Assembly (NCBI RefSeq): GCF_014529535.1
Contig: NW_023503409.1
Coordinates: 10,416,390 to 10,480,389, forward strand
Origin: Bradysia coprophila
Lineage: Eukaryota; Arthropoda; Insecta; Diptera; Sciaridae
Reading direction: 5' to 3'
DNA: 64,000 nucleotides
A program made the translations under genes and the position numbers. Under the pieces are notes generated by a model. The model was not told the DNA's origin, did no database searches, and saw only the letters and a program-made list of their open reading frames with translations. Of the stretch, positions 38,501-49,918 are shown piece after piece (positions within the stretch are counted from its first letter, which is position 1; the number at the start of each line of letters is the position of its first letter).

Positions 38501-39923
38501 ATAGTTATTTTCATGTGTCGGGGCCGAAAATGAGGGAGTTTCGAGATTTTTCTCTGGTTTTCGACCCTTACATGAATTTTTTTTTGAGTATCTGTTTTGG
38601 ACGATTGATTTTAGGCACTTTCGCGAGTTGTAGCCCGAACGAAGTGAGTCCAATCGTCCAAAACCGATACACAAATAAATATTCTATTTGTCATTCACAG
38701 TCAATGTGTTGGTGCAATACTCTCTCTAGCAAACAGACTCTCAGCTCTCTGCGTCAAATTCACACCTTATTTCTTTGTGTTGCAAACGAATTGGACATCA
38801 CGACTAGTTTTCTTCAGCACTTTCTTCCACAAATAAAGTCAGACTCATTTTATTACAAATCAGTTTTTTTTATTACACGAGAAGATTTTTAGAGTCTTTA
38901 AAATGATTAGTTTTGAACTAATTCGCCCACAACGATCAATTGATGATAGAAGACATTTTAAGACTACGTCAATATCACACACTGAAATTTTGCAAAGAAA
39001 ATCTTAGCTCTTCTAGAACACTTTGACAATAATTAATTAATTAATAATTAAAGAAAATTTTCAGATCGAAATGCTAATGTTAATAACAGCCAATCAATGT
39101 TCTCCTTATGACAACATTACAATAATGTACTACTAGTGCATGCGCGTTCAATATGACAAATAGATCCACATAAACTTATAAGTTTAATCGACCAATTGTA
39201 CAAAACTTTATTTTACCTGGAAAACATACTAATTCCAGGGGTGTCGTTATCTAATATGCAGAACAAACACCAAAACAAACAGAGCATAATTACTCTTCCC
39301 TTTTTCCATGGATCGCGTGAAGCGAAAGTGGAGATAAAATGCTGTTTAGACCTCCGGATACAGTGGCGGTCAGAGGTTAGCGTGGTCTAACCATCTTCAG
39401 TCTGTTCCCCCCTGCAGATTGACACAATTGGTCGTGTATTACCCCAAATTTAGTGGCTTGAAATAAAAAGTATTTTCCCAAAATTGCAAAATACAAAATG
39501 TTTTCTTACCATCATCGCTAGGCTCCTATGCCATGAAAACGAAATCTCGCAGCTTTATGCGTTGCCAGTAATTTTCGACAGTGTCTGCAGGTTCGACTAA
39601 GTGATTTTTATTTTATTTTTCCTGTTGTAAATAAGGCAACATCTTTTGTCTCGGGATTCTTTGTTGTTGAGAAAATTCCATAAACCGGCATATTTCATCA
39701 AAACGAAGAGAAATTTGAATCATTTCCCTTTCCATAATCTTTCTTTATAGGTTGTCTACCATTCGACAATCGGAACAGACGACACGCATGGGATTTTCCA
39801 ACGGTTAAAACCGATGCATTCAAATTGGGCAATTTATTGGATCGGAAACGAGGATTCGAGAAATTGAATCAAGAAGCCAGCGATGAAGAGCAGCCCAATG
39901 CATCCACAAATATGCTCGCTTAA
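32522..39923 (+). CDS. Pal: Peptidyl-alpha-hydroxyglycine alpha-amidating lyase, membrane-anchored (PAL)
   Basis: Catalyses the second step of neuropeptide C-terminal amidation: it cleaves the hydroxyglycine made by PHM, releasing glyoxylate and amidated peptide, in the secretory pathway. Exons: 32522-32596 (signal peptide), 33927-34095, 35088-35325, 35390-36059, 36122-36224 (alternative donor 6 nt later), 36292-36438, 39751-39923; about 524 residues. NHL-type beta-propeller motifs match the family: zinc-ligand histidines in MPHGLTID, IPHALALVP and NPHDIIVSADG, the catalytic-region SDGYCNSRI, and ADRENGRVQCF. A membrane helix (TALLVISLVVVFALLTIGIA) and basic stop-transfer follow, then a cytoplasmic tail encoded by the distant last exon. 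If the 36,438 donor is not used, translation stops at 36,506 with a different tail. AATAAA lies at 40,213. Introns 3 and 4 are only about 60 nt. Orthology to fly Pal1 versus Pal2 is not settled. Confidence 0.93.
34188..35043. repeat. 856-bp near-perfect long inverted repeat in a PAL intron
   Basis: The arms pair almost base for base around a GTGG loop at 34,613-34,616 (ATCCATCCGAAA / TTTCGGATGGAT), with only a few mismatches and one 3-bp indel near the CCAGGCATATGG region. The ends are GCAATAGGGCGTAT and its near inverse. Each arm has the same ~86-codon open frame (34,239-34,499 plus, 34,730-34,993 minus), a consequence of arm identity rather than evidence of a gene. It ends about 45 bp upstream of the exon at 35,088. 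No clear target duplication was found. Confidence 0.93.
37558..38045. repeat. Direct repeat copy 2, inside the last PAL intron
   Basis: Partner of 31,328-31,940. It keeps the empty MITE site at about 37,945 and has its own extra segment near 37,850-37,915. With copy 1 it brackets the exons encoding the whole PAL catalytic and membrane domains. Confidence 0.8.
38226..38678. repeat. Composite fold-back in the last PAL intron
   Basis: The ends are TTATTTGTGTATC...TTTTGGACGATTG inverted. Each end is itself a palindrome (38,237-38,350 and 38,590-38,670), and between them AACCAGAGAAAAATCTC pairs with GAGATTTTTCTCTGGTT around a unique core. No target duplication is clear. Confidence 0.75.
38690..39750. 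other. Remainder of the last PAL intron, nothing recognised
   Basis: There are no coding exons in phase with PAL and no structured repeat. The frame at 39,196-39,390 is open but unsupported. Confidence 0.45.
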
Positions 39924-40491
39924 AGTGAGACATCGTCAATTTCAGTATTAACATCAGAGCAAGAAAAAAATTCAAATTTTAACTTTCAAACAACATAAAA
40001 TAGAGAAATGAGATTTTTGTTAAATATTTGCATCCAGACAACATAATAGAGACTGACGACGGTTCAGAGTGAGTGGACCGTCGAAGAACCAAGTAATTTC
40101 TTAATGATTTTTTGTAAATTAATTTAAAAAGATGGAAATTAAATCAATTTAACATTAGACGTATGAAGACTTCATTGTAGATAGACACCAAAGATTAAAT
40201 ACAAACATATTGAATAAAAAGACAAAAAAATAAAGAAAATAAATTAGTTCTTGAACAACGGTCTAAAACCCAAATTTTGAAGTTTGAGTGACCTTAGGAC
40301 GTTATCAAAAATCGATGGAAAAATTCCATAACTTTGGTGGAAGGGTAAGTACGTAACCAGTGAGCTATTCCGTCTGTTATGAATGTTCGGCTTGAGATTT
40401 CTATAAAAGCTACGATTCATAATACCGAGAATGGAATGTTGCGTTCGACCTTGTTCTAAAAATTCCTGAAATAAAATTTTGAATTTTGTAA

Positions 40492-40663
40492 TGCTCAAAA
40501 CAAACGAGACATTGAAAACGTGTTTTGGTCCTATTTTCAATGACGAAATTTTCGAAACTGTCAAATGAAGTTAGAACTTTTTCAATTCAAAATGTCGACT
40601 GCTGCATCTGTCAATGAAAAGTAGGATCAAAACACGTTTTCAATTCCTCGTTTGTTTTGAGCA
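40492..40663. repeat. 172-bp fold-back downstream of PAL
   Basis: TGCTCAAAACAAACGAG, followed by TTGAAAACGTGTTTTG, pairs with the inverse at the right end. It is about 270 bp past the probable PAL polyadenylation site. Confidence 0.75.
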
Positions 40664-40962
40664 TAAGAATTTTTTTTTGTTTTTAAGAATACAATTCCAA
40701 AAAGGGACTTTGTATCTATCAGTTAAGAACCGCAATCATTCCAATTCGCCTAGTCGGTTCGCCTGTAGAGGCGCCACATTTTTTTATAGTACTTCAATCT
40801 CACTGGACTATTTTTTTGTGTAACAACTTCACATTCCCATGAAATGTCACAGCAGTGAAGTTTGTTCACATGAAAATAAGCGCAGTGACAGCAGTTTTTT
40901 TATGAAGAAAAGTACTATATTGTACTAGATTTTACCCCTAGTTTGTAAACTCCATTCTCCTA

Positions 40963-41061
40963 TACAGTGTTAAAAGAGAGTCGAAATTTTGACATATCAA
41001 CCATCGAGGTCAGTTAAATTAACTGGTTTTTCCCCTGTTTTTACACTCCTTTAACACTGTA
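40963..41061. mobile_element. 99-bp MITE with TA target duplication (mariner-like)
   Basis: TACAGTGTTAAA at the left and TTTAACACTGTA at the right, with TA outside both ends. TA duplication and the TACAGTG terminus fit Tc1/mariner-type elements. No coding content. Confidence 0.7.
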
Positions 41062-41069
41062 TACAAAAC

Positions 41070-42044
41070 GATAAAAGTTGATTGCACCGCTCCTTACACA
41101 AATATTAAAATTTGAATTTTCCAACCATTATGATCTTTTGGATAAAGCTTTTTTACATTATAGGAAGTGAACGAGCTTTGACATACTAACTGTCATGTGT
41201 TAACTTTTCAACCAGAGTATGAACCGTATGAACGTCCGAATGTGAATGAAGTGAATAATAATAAACAATCAAGTGAAAGAAAACAAGTAAACACATTTCA
41301 GTAAGCTCTGTGATAAAAATTTACTCGAATAACAAAGACGAGACGATTGAACGGAAAGGTTAAAAGTGTATCAATGTTGAGACAAGCAAGATTTTGTGCA
41401 AATCACACTCCGTTATAATTTCATGTTAAATGTGAAAGTGTCTTCGGACAATCAGTTAATTGATATAAACATTACAGCAGAGTGAAAGCTGCGTTTTAAA
41501 CATTTCATTTCTTTATACAAAAGAAAAGCTTCAATGCAACTGTATAGTACATAGTACATTGAGAGAATTCCGTTCATAGTACGGTTTTGTAAGTCCAAAT
41601 CTCGTTTTCATTATCTATTTGTCGTGAGTGTTATCAGTTATTTTCGTGCTGAAAAGATTTGAAAAAAAAGCGAAACTGATTTATGGACATTCGAACTGAT
41701 GGTTTTTGTTTTTGAATAAACAGTGATATGGATTTGTATGTGAACATTAACCAGCGATCCATTTAAATTCAGATTCACCTCTTCAGTGCTATCTACTTCT
41801 TTCGTTAATAAGATAATTTGTGTTACATAAACAACAATTCAACAATTAAACTCGCTGTGTCTTTGTTCCATTTTGTGCCTTTTCATACACAACAAGAAAA
41901 ACCGTGTTTCATTAATCAGTATTGTCGGTACCGTCAGATTGCACGTATTGTAATTTTTACATTATTTACTTACATTTAAACGTTACATTCAGTGTCGTGA
42001 GTTTAATACATTCTTCGAATTCAAATTAATTTTTCCAATTAACA
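41070..42044. promoter_or_regulatory. Upstream region of acyl-CoA oxidase, possible promoter and 5' UTR
   Basis: Nearly 1 kb of AT-rich sequence before the ATG with no coding signal. No specific core promoter element is convincing. Confidence 0.3.
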
Positions 42045-45000
42045 ATGCCAATCGAACTGAAGGGGGAAATTAATCCCGATTTGAATAATGAAAGAAAAAA
42101 GTGTGTCTTCGAAGCCGAAGAAATGGCCCGTTGGTGGTACGGCGGAGAACAGAAATTAGCCGAAAAACGACAACGAGGTGAATGACAAAGCCATATTTAA
42201 CCTACCAGACTAGTTTTGATTTAACACAAAAAAAAAATGTGAATTCATAGCAATGAGGCACACGTTCGCCTGCATTTTTCTATTACATTTCGAATTTTAC
42301 GATGGAAACCAATTACAATTGAATGAATACCTGTGTGTCAATGTGCAAAGTTCATTTGTAGATTTCCGTTGAATTACGCAAAATCTTGTGAGCATAAGAA
42401 ATAACAGAGAAACTGGTTTTTTGTTAGCAGTCTGTGCTAAAGTGCTCATAAAGATTTGCTTTGATAATTATTGTTATATTATGTTCGGACTTCAATAAAT
42501 TGCTCATTTAAAATTCGAAAACAAGTATCGCAATTTCTGTGTTAGAAAAATGATGCAAAGCCTTTTGATCGTATTATGTACGTCCATGCAATGATTAACT
42601 TTTCAAGGACATCAAATCAGTTCCCATCTTTTGGTCTATCAACAGATTTTGTACTTGTGCCGTCGATAATGGTTTTATACGCAGAAGGTTAACATAATCC
42701 AGTTTACAAGTCAACGAAACCTAGTGATTTCGGTGTATAATATCATGTAATTGGTCTCCGTTTCTGCTTCTAATTAGTTCTGAAAATTATTCTTTTGAAA
42801 CTAGTCTCAATAATTAGGTTGACGTTTTCCCACTGTTAACGTGAATTACAACTTCATTGAACGGCGTGAGGGCTTTATTTTTAATTTGTTACATTTTCCT
42901 AAAAATTACCAAAAATGTCCTAAGTCCTAAAAGGCCTAATAGGCTAAACTTTGCTGAAAACTGTTTAATTTTAGAAATTTTTAGGATTTTTTTTTTCAAA
43001 AATAGATCTTGCTTTATAAGCTTTATAATTAGCGTAGTATCTGGCGATAAGATAGTAGAATGTAAGACCATACCTCAACTCATATTTTGCACTCTCTCGT
43101 ACTTGCACAGATAGTACAAAAACTTGTTGCTTTAAACAAGACAAAATTTGATATTTTTCCCAGCAACTAATGTTGAAACAGATGGGTTCCACCAGTACAT
43201 TATATGCTTTAGCACTCATTCGTCACATACGTGTACATGTGAGGTGTGAATAAATGATAAGAACCAGCTGCTGTGAACAGTATCTGTGTATACCTTTCGT
43301 GTCACTGAATTTTTTTCTTCTATCTTCATGAAAATGAATATTTCGTAGATGCGCTCCGATAAATCGACCAAAACAACTCATGATCTCACATCTGATTAAC
43401 CAATGGATTCTTATTAGCTTCGGTGCATTATTCTTGCGGGTTAAAAACTTCATAGTCCCCTGCCTGACTCACGAGCAAGTGTAACATTTGGTTCAAATTT
43501 GAATCGAACATTCATTTTATCTTATCGCCAAATATTATTCCTTGATCTTTGAGCTATCAACCAAAAAACTGTTGAACTTTACACGAAATAAGCTGACGAA
43601 AATAAATATTTAAGCGTGTACGTACGTACTACAGTACACGCAAAACGATAACACAGATTAGGACATCATGAAAATTATCTCGAATGTTTTCCGTGCATTA
43701 TTCGAATTTTGTTTTCAGAATCACTGTTTTTGGACGATCCCGATTTGCAAGATGACATACCGACCTCGTATTTATCGCACAAGGAACTGTACGAACAGAG
43801 TGTGGCCAAAGCTTGCAAAGTATTCAAGAAAATCCGTGCTCTTCAAGATGAGGGGAAAGGAGGTGTTGATAATTTCATGTAAGGCCCGACTCCGCACCAT
43901 TTGTCGATCACTGTATGGATCTTATTGAGAAAATGTCTTTGTAAGTAAAACCTATTACAGGGCGATATTAGGTGGAATGTTGGGCAGCGGAGTACTGAAA
44001 GAAGGCAATCCAATGGCTGTTCATTTTGTTATGTTTCTGCCGACCATTCTCGGTCAAGGAACAACGGAACAGCAAGTGGAATGGCTAGGACGTGCGTGGA
44101 GCATGGACATCTTAGGCACTTATGCACAGACCGAATTGGGTCATGGGACCTTCATTCGAGGCTTGGAAACTAAGGCAACGTATGATCCGACGACCGAAGA
44201 ATTCATTCTACATAGTCCAACAATTACGTCGTATAAATGGTGGCCTGGTGGACGTAAGTGCCTGCTGTTTGCTAAGTTTAAGAGTCGAATTGATTCGATT
44301 TAATGCCATTACAGTGGGACATACGTCGAACTATGCCGTTGTTGTGGCACAATTGTACACAAAGGGCCAATGTCACGGAATTCATCCATTCATTGTTCAA
44401 TTGAGGGATGAAGAAACATGGGCACCAATGAAAGGTAAAATCAAATTTGTCTCGGTGCGATGTCTTTGCTCACCCAGTACTCTGGACAGGTGTGGAGATC
44501 GGTGAAATTGGGCCCAAACTTGGCATGAAAGGTGTAAACAATGGCTTCCTAGGTTTTGATAATGTCCGTGTACCGCGCAAGAATATGCTGATGAAAAATG
44601 CGCAGGTATTGCCGGATGGTACATACAAGAAGGCGCCATCATCGGTTCTAACCTACGGTACAATGATGTTTGTTCGAGTCGTTATCATTCGTGATATGGC
44701 AAACTATCTGTCCAAAGCCGTCACCATTGTTACAAGATATTCAGCTGTTCGGTGAGTGCAGTCCGTGTTTATCGCAATGTTTTGGATTTGAATTCATTTT
44801 TTTGGTCCATTGAACAGCCGACAAAGTCCAATTGATCCGGCGAAGAAAGAGGTGCAGGTTATCGATCATGTCACACAGCAATACAAAGTGTTCCCGAACA
44901 TCGCGAAAGTTGTGATTTTCCAATTGACGGCGGACTACATTTGGAATCTGTACAATCAAGTGACGTCTGAGCTGGACAAAGGACAACTGGAAAGACTTCC

Positions 45001-46208
45001 CGAGGTACAATTTTCGTTCCCCATTTTTTTTTGTCCGCTGAACTCAGCAAGAGTAGCGCCTCCCTCTTTACACAAATTGTAAAACGGTCGTCTTTTTAGT
45101 TGCACGCCATTTCGTGCTGTTTGAAGGCTGTTATAACACAAGATGCTTCCAATGGAGTTGAACAGGTGACTTGGAGCAATTTAGTTTTACGGTTCAGTGA
45201 GCTAATGACAGTAAATTTCAGCTAAGAATGGCTTGTGGTGGTCATGGCTATATGGAGGCGAGTAACTTACCGTGCACATACGGCATGGTCACAGCTGCCT
45301 GTACATACGAAGGAGAAAATACAATTCTATTGCTGCAAACAGCTCGGTAATTATTTGCAGGACGTTTTTTCCACTGTAGCCCATCTCATTGACCGACTGA
45401 ATTCGTTCCGATTGCAGCTATCTTATGAAATCGTGGAGTCAAGCAATTGTCGGCGATTCACTCGTTCCAACTGTCGAATATCTTCGTGAAGCCGTTAAAA
45501 AGCGCAGCAATGTGTGGGACTCATCAATGCCTGGTATAATCAGGGCTCTTCAACTCGTCGCTGCAAAGTAAGTTTTCCATCCGCCTTTCCATTCGATGAC
45601 CATTCATTAATCGAGAAACATTTTCAGCAAAATTCGTTTGGCCTACGAACACGTCGAAAATCGGAAGAAACTCGGCCACAGCCACGAAGATGCTACCAAC
45701 TTTTCGTCTATTGAGTTGGCTCAATCGGCCGATGCTCATTGTCGTGCGTTCATCGTTCAAACCGCTTACGAAATGACGAAAAATCTGGAATCAACGGTGT
45801 CCACAGCACTAGCCACGGTATTACGGCAATTAATTGAGTTGTATGCGGTCGAAACTTGTATGAAATCGATCGGTGACCTGATTAGGGTAAGATCTGCACA
45901 CAAACGTCTAATATCGCCGAGTGGAAACTAATTTCATTTTCGAATAGTTCGCTGGCCTAACGGAAACTGGAGTGCAAGAGCTGCAACAACGTTTGGAAAA
46001 TCTTCTAACTCAGATTCGTCCGAATGCCGTGGGTATTGTCGATGGATTTGACATTCCTGACAAAATTCTGTCATCGGCTTTGGGGGCGTACGATGGTAAT
46101 GTTTACGAACGGCTGTACCTGGAAGCGAAGAAAAGTCCACTGAATCAGGATCCGATTCCGCGGGCATTCGATTTGTATATGAAACCGTTTATGCGATCGA
46201 ATCTGTAA
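42045..46208 (+). CDS. Acox: Peroxisomal acyl-CoA oxidase
   Basis: FAD-dependent first enzyme of peroxisomal beta-oxidation: acyl-CoA plus O2 gives trans-2-enoyl-CoA plus H2O2. Eleven exons with consistent phases: 42045-42177, 43719-43878, 43961-44253, 44315-44434, 44490-44751, 44818-45004, 45100-45165, 45222-45346, 45418-45567, 45628-45886, 45948-46208; 671 residues, the usual ACOX size. Recognisable parts: N-terminal [13 protein letters not shown], the FAD/substrate region [50 protein letters not shown], and the [15 protein letters not shown] block containing the family's catalytic glutamate region (which supplies the general base). The C-terminus is RSNL, a non-canonical PTS1-like peroxisomal import tripeptide where ACOX1 usually has SKL. 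AATAAA is near 46,378. The fly paralog it is closest to cannot be told by eye. Confidence 0.96.
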
Positions 46209-46849
46209 AGTCGAGCGTCGATGGCGGTCAATGGTGATAAAAATGTACTGTAAGTGCTTCTGGGGTGCTAGTCGTATTATTCATATTTTTTACTGGTTGG
46301 GATTCTGTGTGTACGATTTTGTAAAAACAAAAGACAAATCAAAATGTATTAGCTTCATCACTACGAACGAAAAGACAATAAAAAATAATTTATTTTTGTA
46401 CAAAACAAAAGTCTCCGGTTTTGTTATTTGCCGGACAACCCACGCTATTTAGTAGACCGTAATAATACCGGTAGGATTCCGAAACCACTTTAAATTTTTT
46501 AATTCGTTTAACATTGAGCGGGATTGCGAAGTCTGACAAACAAAAAAATGTTGCAAGCGAAAGGTTGACTCCGATTTACCTCAACAGTTTCTGGTTCCCT
46601 TTATCAGCACAGGTCACATCGAGTTCTTCCAATTGTACCCACATTTCTGGCATAAAATTCGTCCGGATTGCGGTTTTTTCATCCGAGAAGTTGTTTCTAT
46701 GCGTTACCATGCGTTTCTATGCGTTTTCATGTAAACTTTAAATGCGTTGCGCGACTCAGAAACAATTTTGTCAATTATGATGTTCTAGAGTCCGATAATG
46801 AGACGAAATCGACATTCCTCCGAAGGATCTGAACCAATTTTTAGCCCCG

Positions 46850-47489
46850 TACGAAGTACAAAGAGGCTTATAGGATTACGATGCCGTGTGTAATTGATGG
46901 AATTAGAAGCAGACGGTAAGGGCAAAGTATTTGCCTATGTTCATAGATGACGAATCCGTAATAAAAATTTTGTCTGTCCGTCTGTCCGTCTGTCCTTCTG
47001 TCCGTCTGTCCGTCACGTCCATATCTTGAGTAAATCAAATCCGATTTAAAAATTTTTTTTCCCTGAAAGATAGTCAAAATAGTGAGGCTAAGTTCGAAGA
47101 TGGGCATATTTGGGTCGGCCCTTCGTGAGTTAGGGCCGCCTAAGTGCTTTAAGGTCTTTTGGGGATATTTACGGCAAAAAAAAACGTTGAAAGTGTAAAT
47201 GAAACGTCAAAAGATAGGTAATGTCGATACCGATCCAGGACAAAAAAAGTTTATTAAAATCGGGTGAATGGCCCGTGAGTTAGGGCCCTAGAATTGAAAG
47301 GCTACCAGTGCCGCCTTTCACCTTTTGGGCGCCACGGGCACTTTAAAAAATAAATAAATTTTTGTTCTTGACGTTTTTTTTCGGGCGCCAGTTTTTTCAG
47401 TTTCTTTTTGGGCGCCAATATTTTTTTCCGGGCGCCACGGGCATTTGCCCAATTTGTCCATATGGAAAAGGAGGCACTGAAGGCTACTC
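46850..47489. repeat. Dispersed repeat with a CTGTCCG microsatellite
   Basis: A tract of TCTGTCCG units lies at about 46,971-47,014, followed by a GC-richer segment repeatedly using GAGTTAGGGC and GGGCGCCA words. It leads directly into the 145-bp array and probably belongs to the same repeat family. Confidence 0.55.
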
Positions 47490-48350
47490 GGCCCTAAGTG
47501 TATTTTGCATATAACTCGAGTTAATTTCATCATTTTTTCGTGATTTTTGTTTTATTTGAAAGGTAATCGAAGCCCGAATATAATGTGGCGAAGAACGTTT
47601 TAAATTTGGGTCCTTGGACTGAGGCCGCTCCTCGGCCCTAAGTGTATTTTGCATATAAATCGAGTAAATCTCATCCAATTTTGCTAGTTTTTGTCTTATA
47701 TGAAAGGTAATTGAATGCCGAATAGAATGTGTTGAGAAAAATGTTTGAAATTTGGGTCCTTGGACTGAGGCCGCTCCTTGGCCCTAAGTGTATTTTGCAT
47801 ATAAATCGAGTAAATCTCATCCAATTTTGCTAATTTTTGTCTTATATGAAAGGTAATTGAATACCGAATAGAATGTGGTGAGAAAAATGTTTGAAAATTA
47901 GGTCCTTGGACTGAGGCCGCTCCTCGGTCCTAAGTATATTTTGCATATAACTCGAGTAAATTTGATCCGATTTTCCTAATTTTTGTTTCATTTGAAAAGT
48001 AATCGAACGAGGAATAGAATGTTGTTGAAAAAAAATTAAATTTGGGTCCTTGGACTAAGGCCGCTACTCGGCCCTAAGTGTATTTTGCATATAACTCGAG
48101 TAAATTTCATCCGTTTTTCCTAATTTTTGTTTCATTTAAAAGGTAATTGAACATCGAATGGAATGTTGTTGAAAAAAAAAATTGGGTCATTTGAAAGGTA
48201 ATCGAACACCAAATAGAATGTTGTTGGAAAAAAAATTAAATTTGGGTCCATGGACTAAGCCCGCTACTCGGCTCTAAGTGTATTTTGCATATATCTCGAG
48301 TAAATTTCGTCCGATTTTCCTAATTTTTGTTTCATTTGGAAGGTAATCGT
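47490..48350. repeat. Tandem array, six copies of a ~145-bp unit
   Basis: The motif CTAAGTGTATTTTGCATATA begins successive units at about 47,490, 47,634, 47,780, 47,926, 48,070 and 48,270. Spacing is 144-146 bp, except the last interval (200 bp), which contains a partial internal duplication. Units share TTGGGTCCTTGGACT. Minor drift between copies suggests an old local array. Confidence 0.9.
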
Positions 48351-48624
48351 AACTAGGCCTTAGGCCTCTCAATAAATTAAAATTTTAGGTCAACTTGAAA
48401 TTTGTGTTACATTTGAAAGGAACGTCGTACGGGGCTTCGTAATTGCGCTATGCGCAATTTGTAAGATGTACACATTTCATAATAATTTGACTTCAACTAG
48501 GGTGACAGACGCACTAGGGTCACGTGCGCAATAGATGTACGGGTTCGTACGGGGCTCAGTCGCAGCAAACGCTCCGACTGTTCTGACGGCTCGTTTTTAA
48601 CGTGAGTAGGGCTAAGCTGAACAT

Positions 48625-48930
48625 CCAATGTACTTTGAATTTCTTTCGCAACTGCGATTCATAGAAACAAAAAATTATTTCCAAAAATTCATTGAGTTTT
48701 CGATCAAAATGACCATACTGAGAGGTGGCATGTTGGCGCTGTCATTTTTTAACATGTCCAATGTAATTGGTAGTTGCCGATTAGCAATAGCGCCACCATG
48801 TCACCTCTTGACCATAAGACCATATGTAAATGACAATGTAAGAAGCCTTTGAGGAGATCGGCTAATTCCAAATCTCTCTAAGTAGTACTTTTTGATCACT
48901 TCGAAAGTTTGTTGATGTCTTGCTTTGCTC
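48625..48930 (-). pseudogene. Decayed copy of the PDRG1 last exon and 3' flank
   Basis: 48,842-48,925 matches 59,248-59,339 (last exon of the PDRG1-like gene) over long blocks such as AAGTAGTACTTTTTGATCAC, with a 7-9 bp deletion that breaks the frame. 48,660-48,705 matches the gene's 3' flank near 59,135-59,178 (ATTCATTG.GTTTTCGATCA). The two parts are separated by about 135 bp of inserted inverted-repeat DNA (48,707-48,840). There is no first exon and no intact frame, so it is non-functional. It is about 10.5 kb from its likely source. Confidence 0.75.
48707..48840. repeat. Inverted-repeat insertion inside the PDRG1-like pseudogene
   Basis: GAGAGGTGGCATGTTGGCGC at the left pairs imperfectly with GCGCCACCATGTCACCTCTT at the right. 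It interrupts the homology between this locus and the functional gene, so it probably inserted after the duplication. No clear target duplication was found. Confidence 0.55.
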
Positions 48931-49194
48931 GACGATATAATATTATGATGTCCCAGTCGCCAAATTATCATCTCTCTGCTTAGCATACGTATCAGTGGTC
49001 ATATGAAAATCAATTTATTTTTGCCTTAATTTTAGATCACAAGGAGGGGAAAGTAGGTCATTTCATATTGTATAAGAAAGCGTTAAAATTAATTTTCTCA
49101 TCCATTTTCAGTCACTCATTCACTTAAATTTCAATCTGTTCTAGTCGACGGTGAAACAACCAATGACATAATAATGGTAATCGAGACTATTATG

Positions 49195-49683
49195 TCATTT
49201 ACCTTCGTTCCTTCCAGTCATTCGCTTATATTTCTCTTCATCCGCTTCAATGGCGAATGTAGCCTGTGCCACCATTCGGTTCCCTCTCCCTCTCGCTTCA
49301 CTCGACCCATGGGTAAGGGAAGAGCTTTTAGCTCTGTTAGTACGCTTTCTATTCTCTTCACCTAGCTCGAATGCGAATCTGGAACGAAGCTGAACCACGC
49401 GTTGTGAAATCAAGTTTCTAACTCTCGAATAAGTGTTCATGTTCCCTATGGCCAAAAGAAAATATGTTCTTAGACCATAACACGGGCAACAAGTAAAAAA
49501 CGAAGTATTCTGAACCTTGTTCGTATGGACGCCATTCGCCATTCGAGAATAGAATAAAACATGGCAGGCAAATCGTGAAACAATCAATACTTTGATAAGA
49601 TGAGCTATGGAGACCACATTTAAAATTTCCTTTAGCGTAGAGCGAACCATTTCAAAATGGATTATTTTCTCACTTGGAACCAA
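49195..49683 (-). CDS. Uncharacterised 162-codon open frame
   Basis: I do not recognise this frame. It starts MVPSEKIIHFEMVRS and its C-terminal half is rich in Arg, Lys, Glu and Ser (for example NRKRTNRAKSSSLTHG). It overlaps a short palindrome at its 3' end (AATGACATAATA, 49,163-49,200). There is no flanking splice signal, conserved motif or obvious promoter. It is longer than most chance frames here but could still be chance or repeat-derived. Confidence 0.15.
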   Translation of the reverse strand: MVPSEKIIHFEMVRSTLKEILNVVSIAHLIKVLIVSRFACHVLFYSRMANGVHTNKVQNTSFFTCCPCYGLRTYFLLAIGNMNTYSRVRNLISQRVVQLRSRFAFELGEENRKRTNRAKSSSLTHGSSEARGRGNRMVAQATFAIEADEEKYKRMTGRNEGK

Positions 49684-49802
49684 TTCGGATATAAAAGATT
49701 TTAAAGGGACTGCTAGAGGCCACTCAGCTATGGTCTAAGGTCAATTATTTGTGTAAGTATTACTCAATGAAATTTTATCACCCAGAAACGTTTTAATGAA
49801 CA

Positions 49803-49918
49803 CCTAATGGAGCTGTCCATAAACAACGTCCACCGTCACGTCACGTATTGGAAAACGGTTGACAAATTCTAAAAATCTCGTAAAATGATGGACGTCGTTT
49901 ATGGACAGTCCCCTTAGG
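49803..49918. mobile_element. ~116-bp MITE with CTGTCCATAAAC ends
   Basis: GGAGCTGTCCATAAACAACG at the left pairs with the inverse CGTCGTTTATGGACAGTCCC at the right. The flanks read TAA on the left and TTA on the right, close to but not an exact TWA duplication. Non-coding. Confidence 0.75.

Noticed and set aside
43615..43642. Short palindrome GCGTGTAC...GTACACGC in an acyl-CoA oxidase intron
   Set aside because: Under 30 bp with an 8-bp arm; expected by chance in a window this size.
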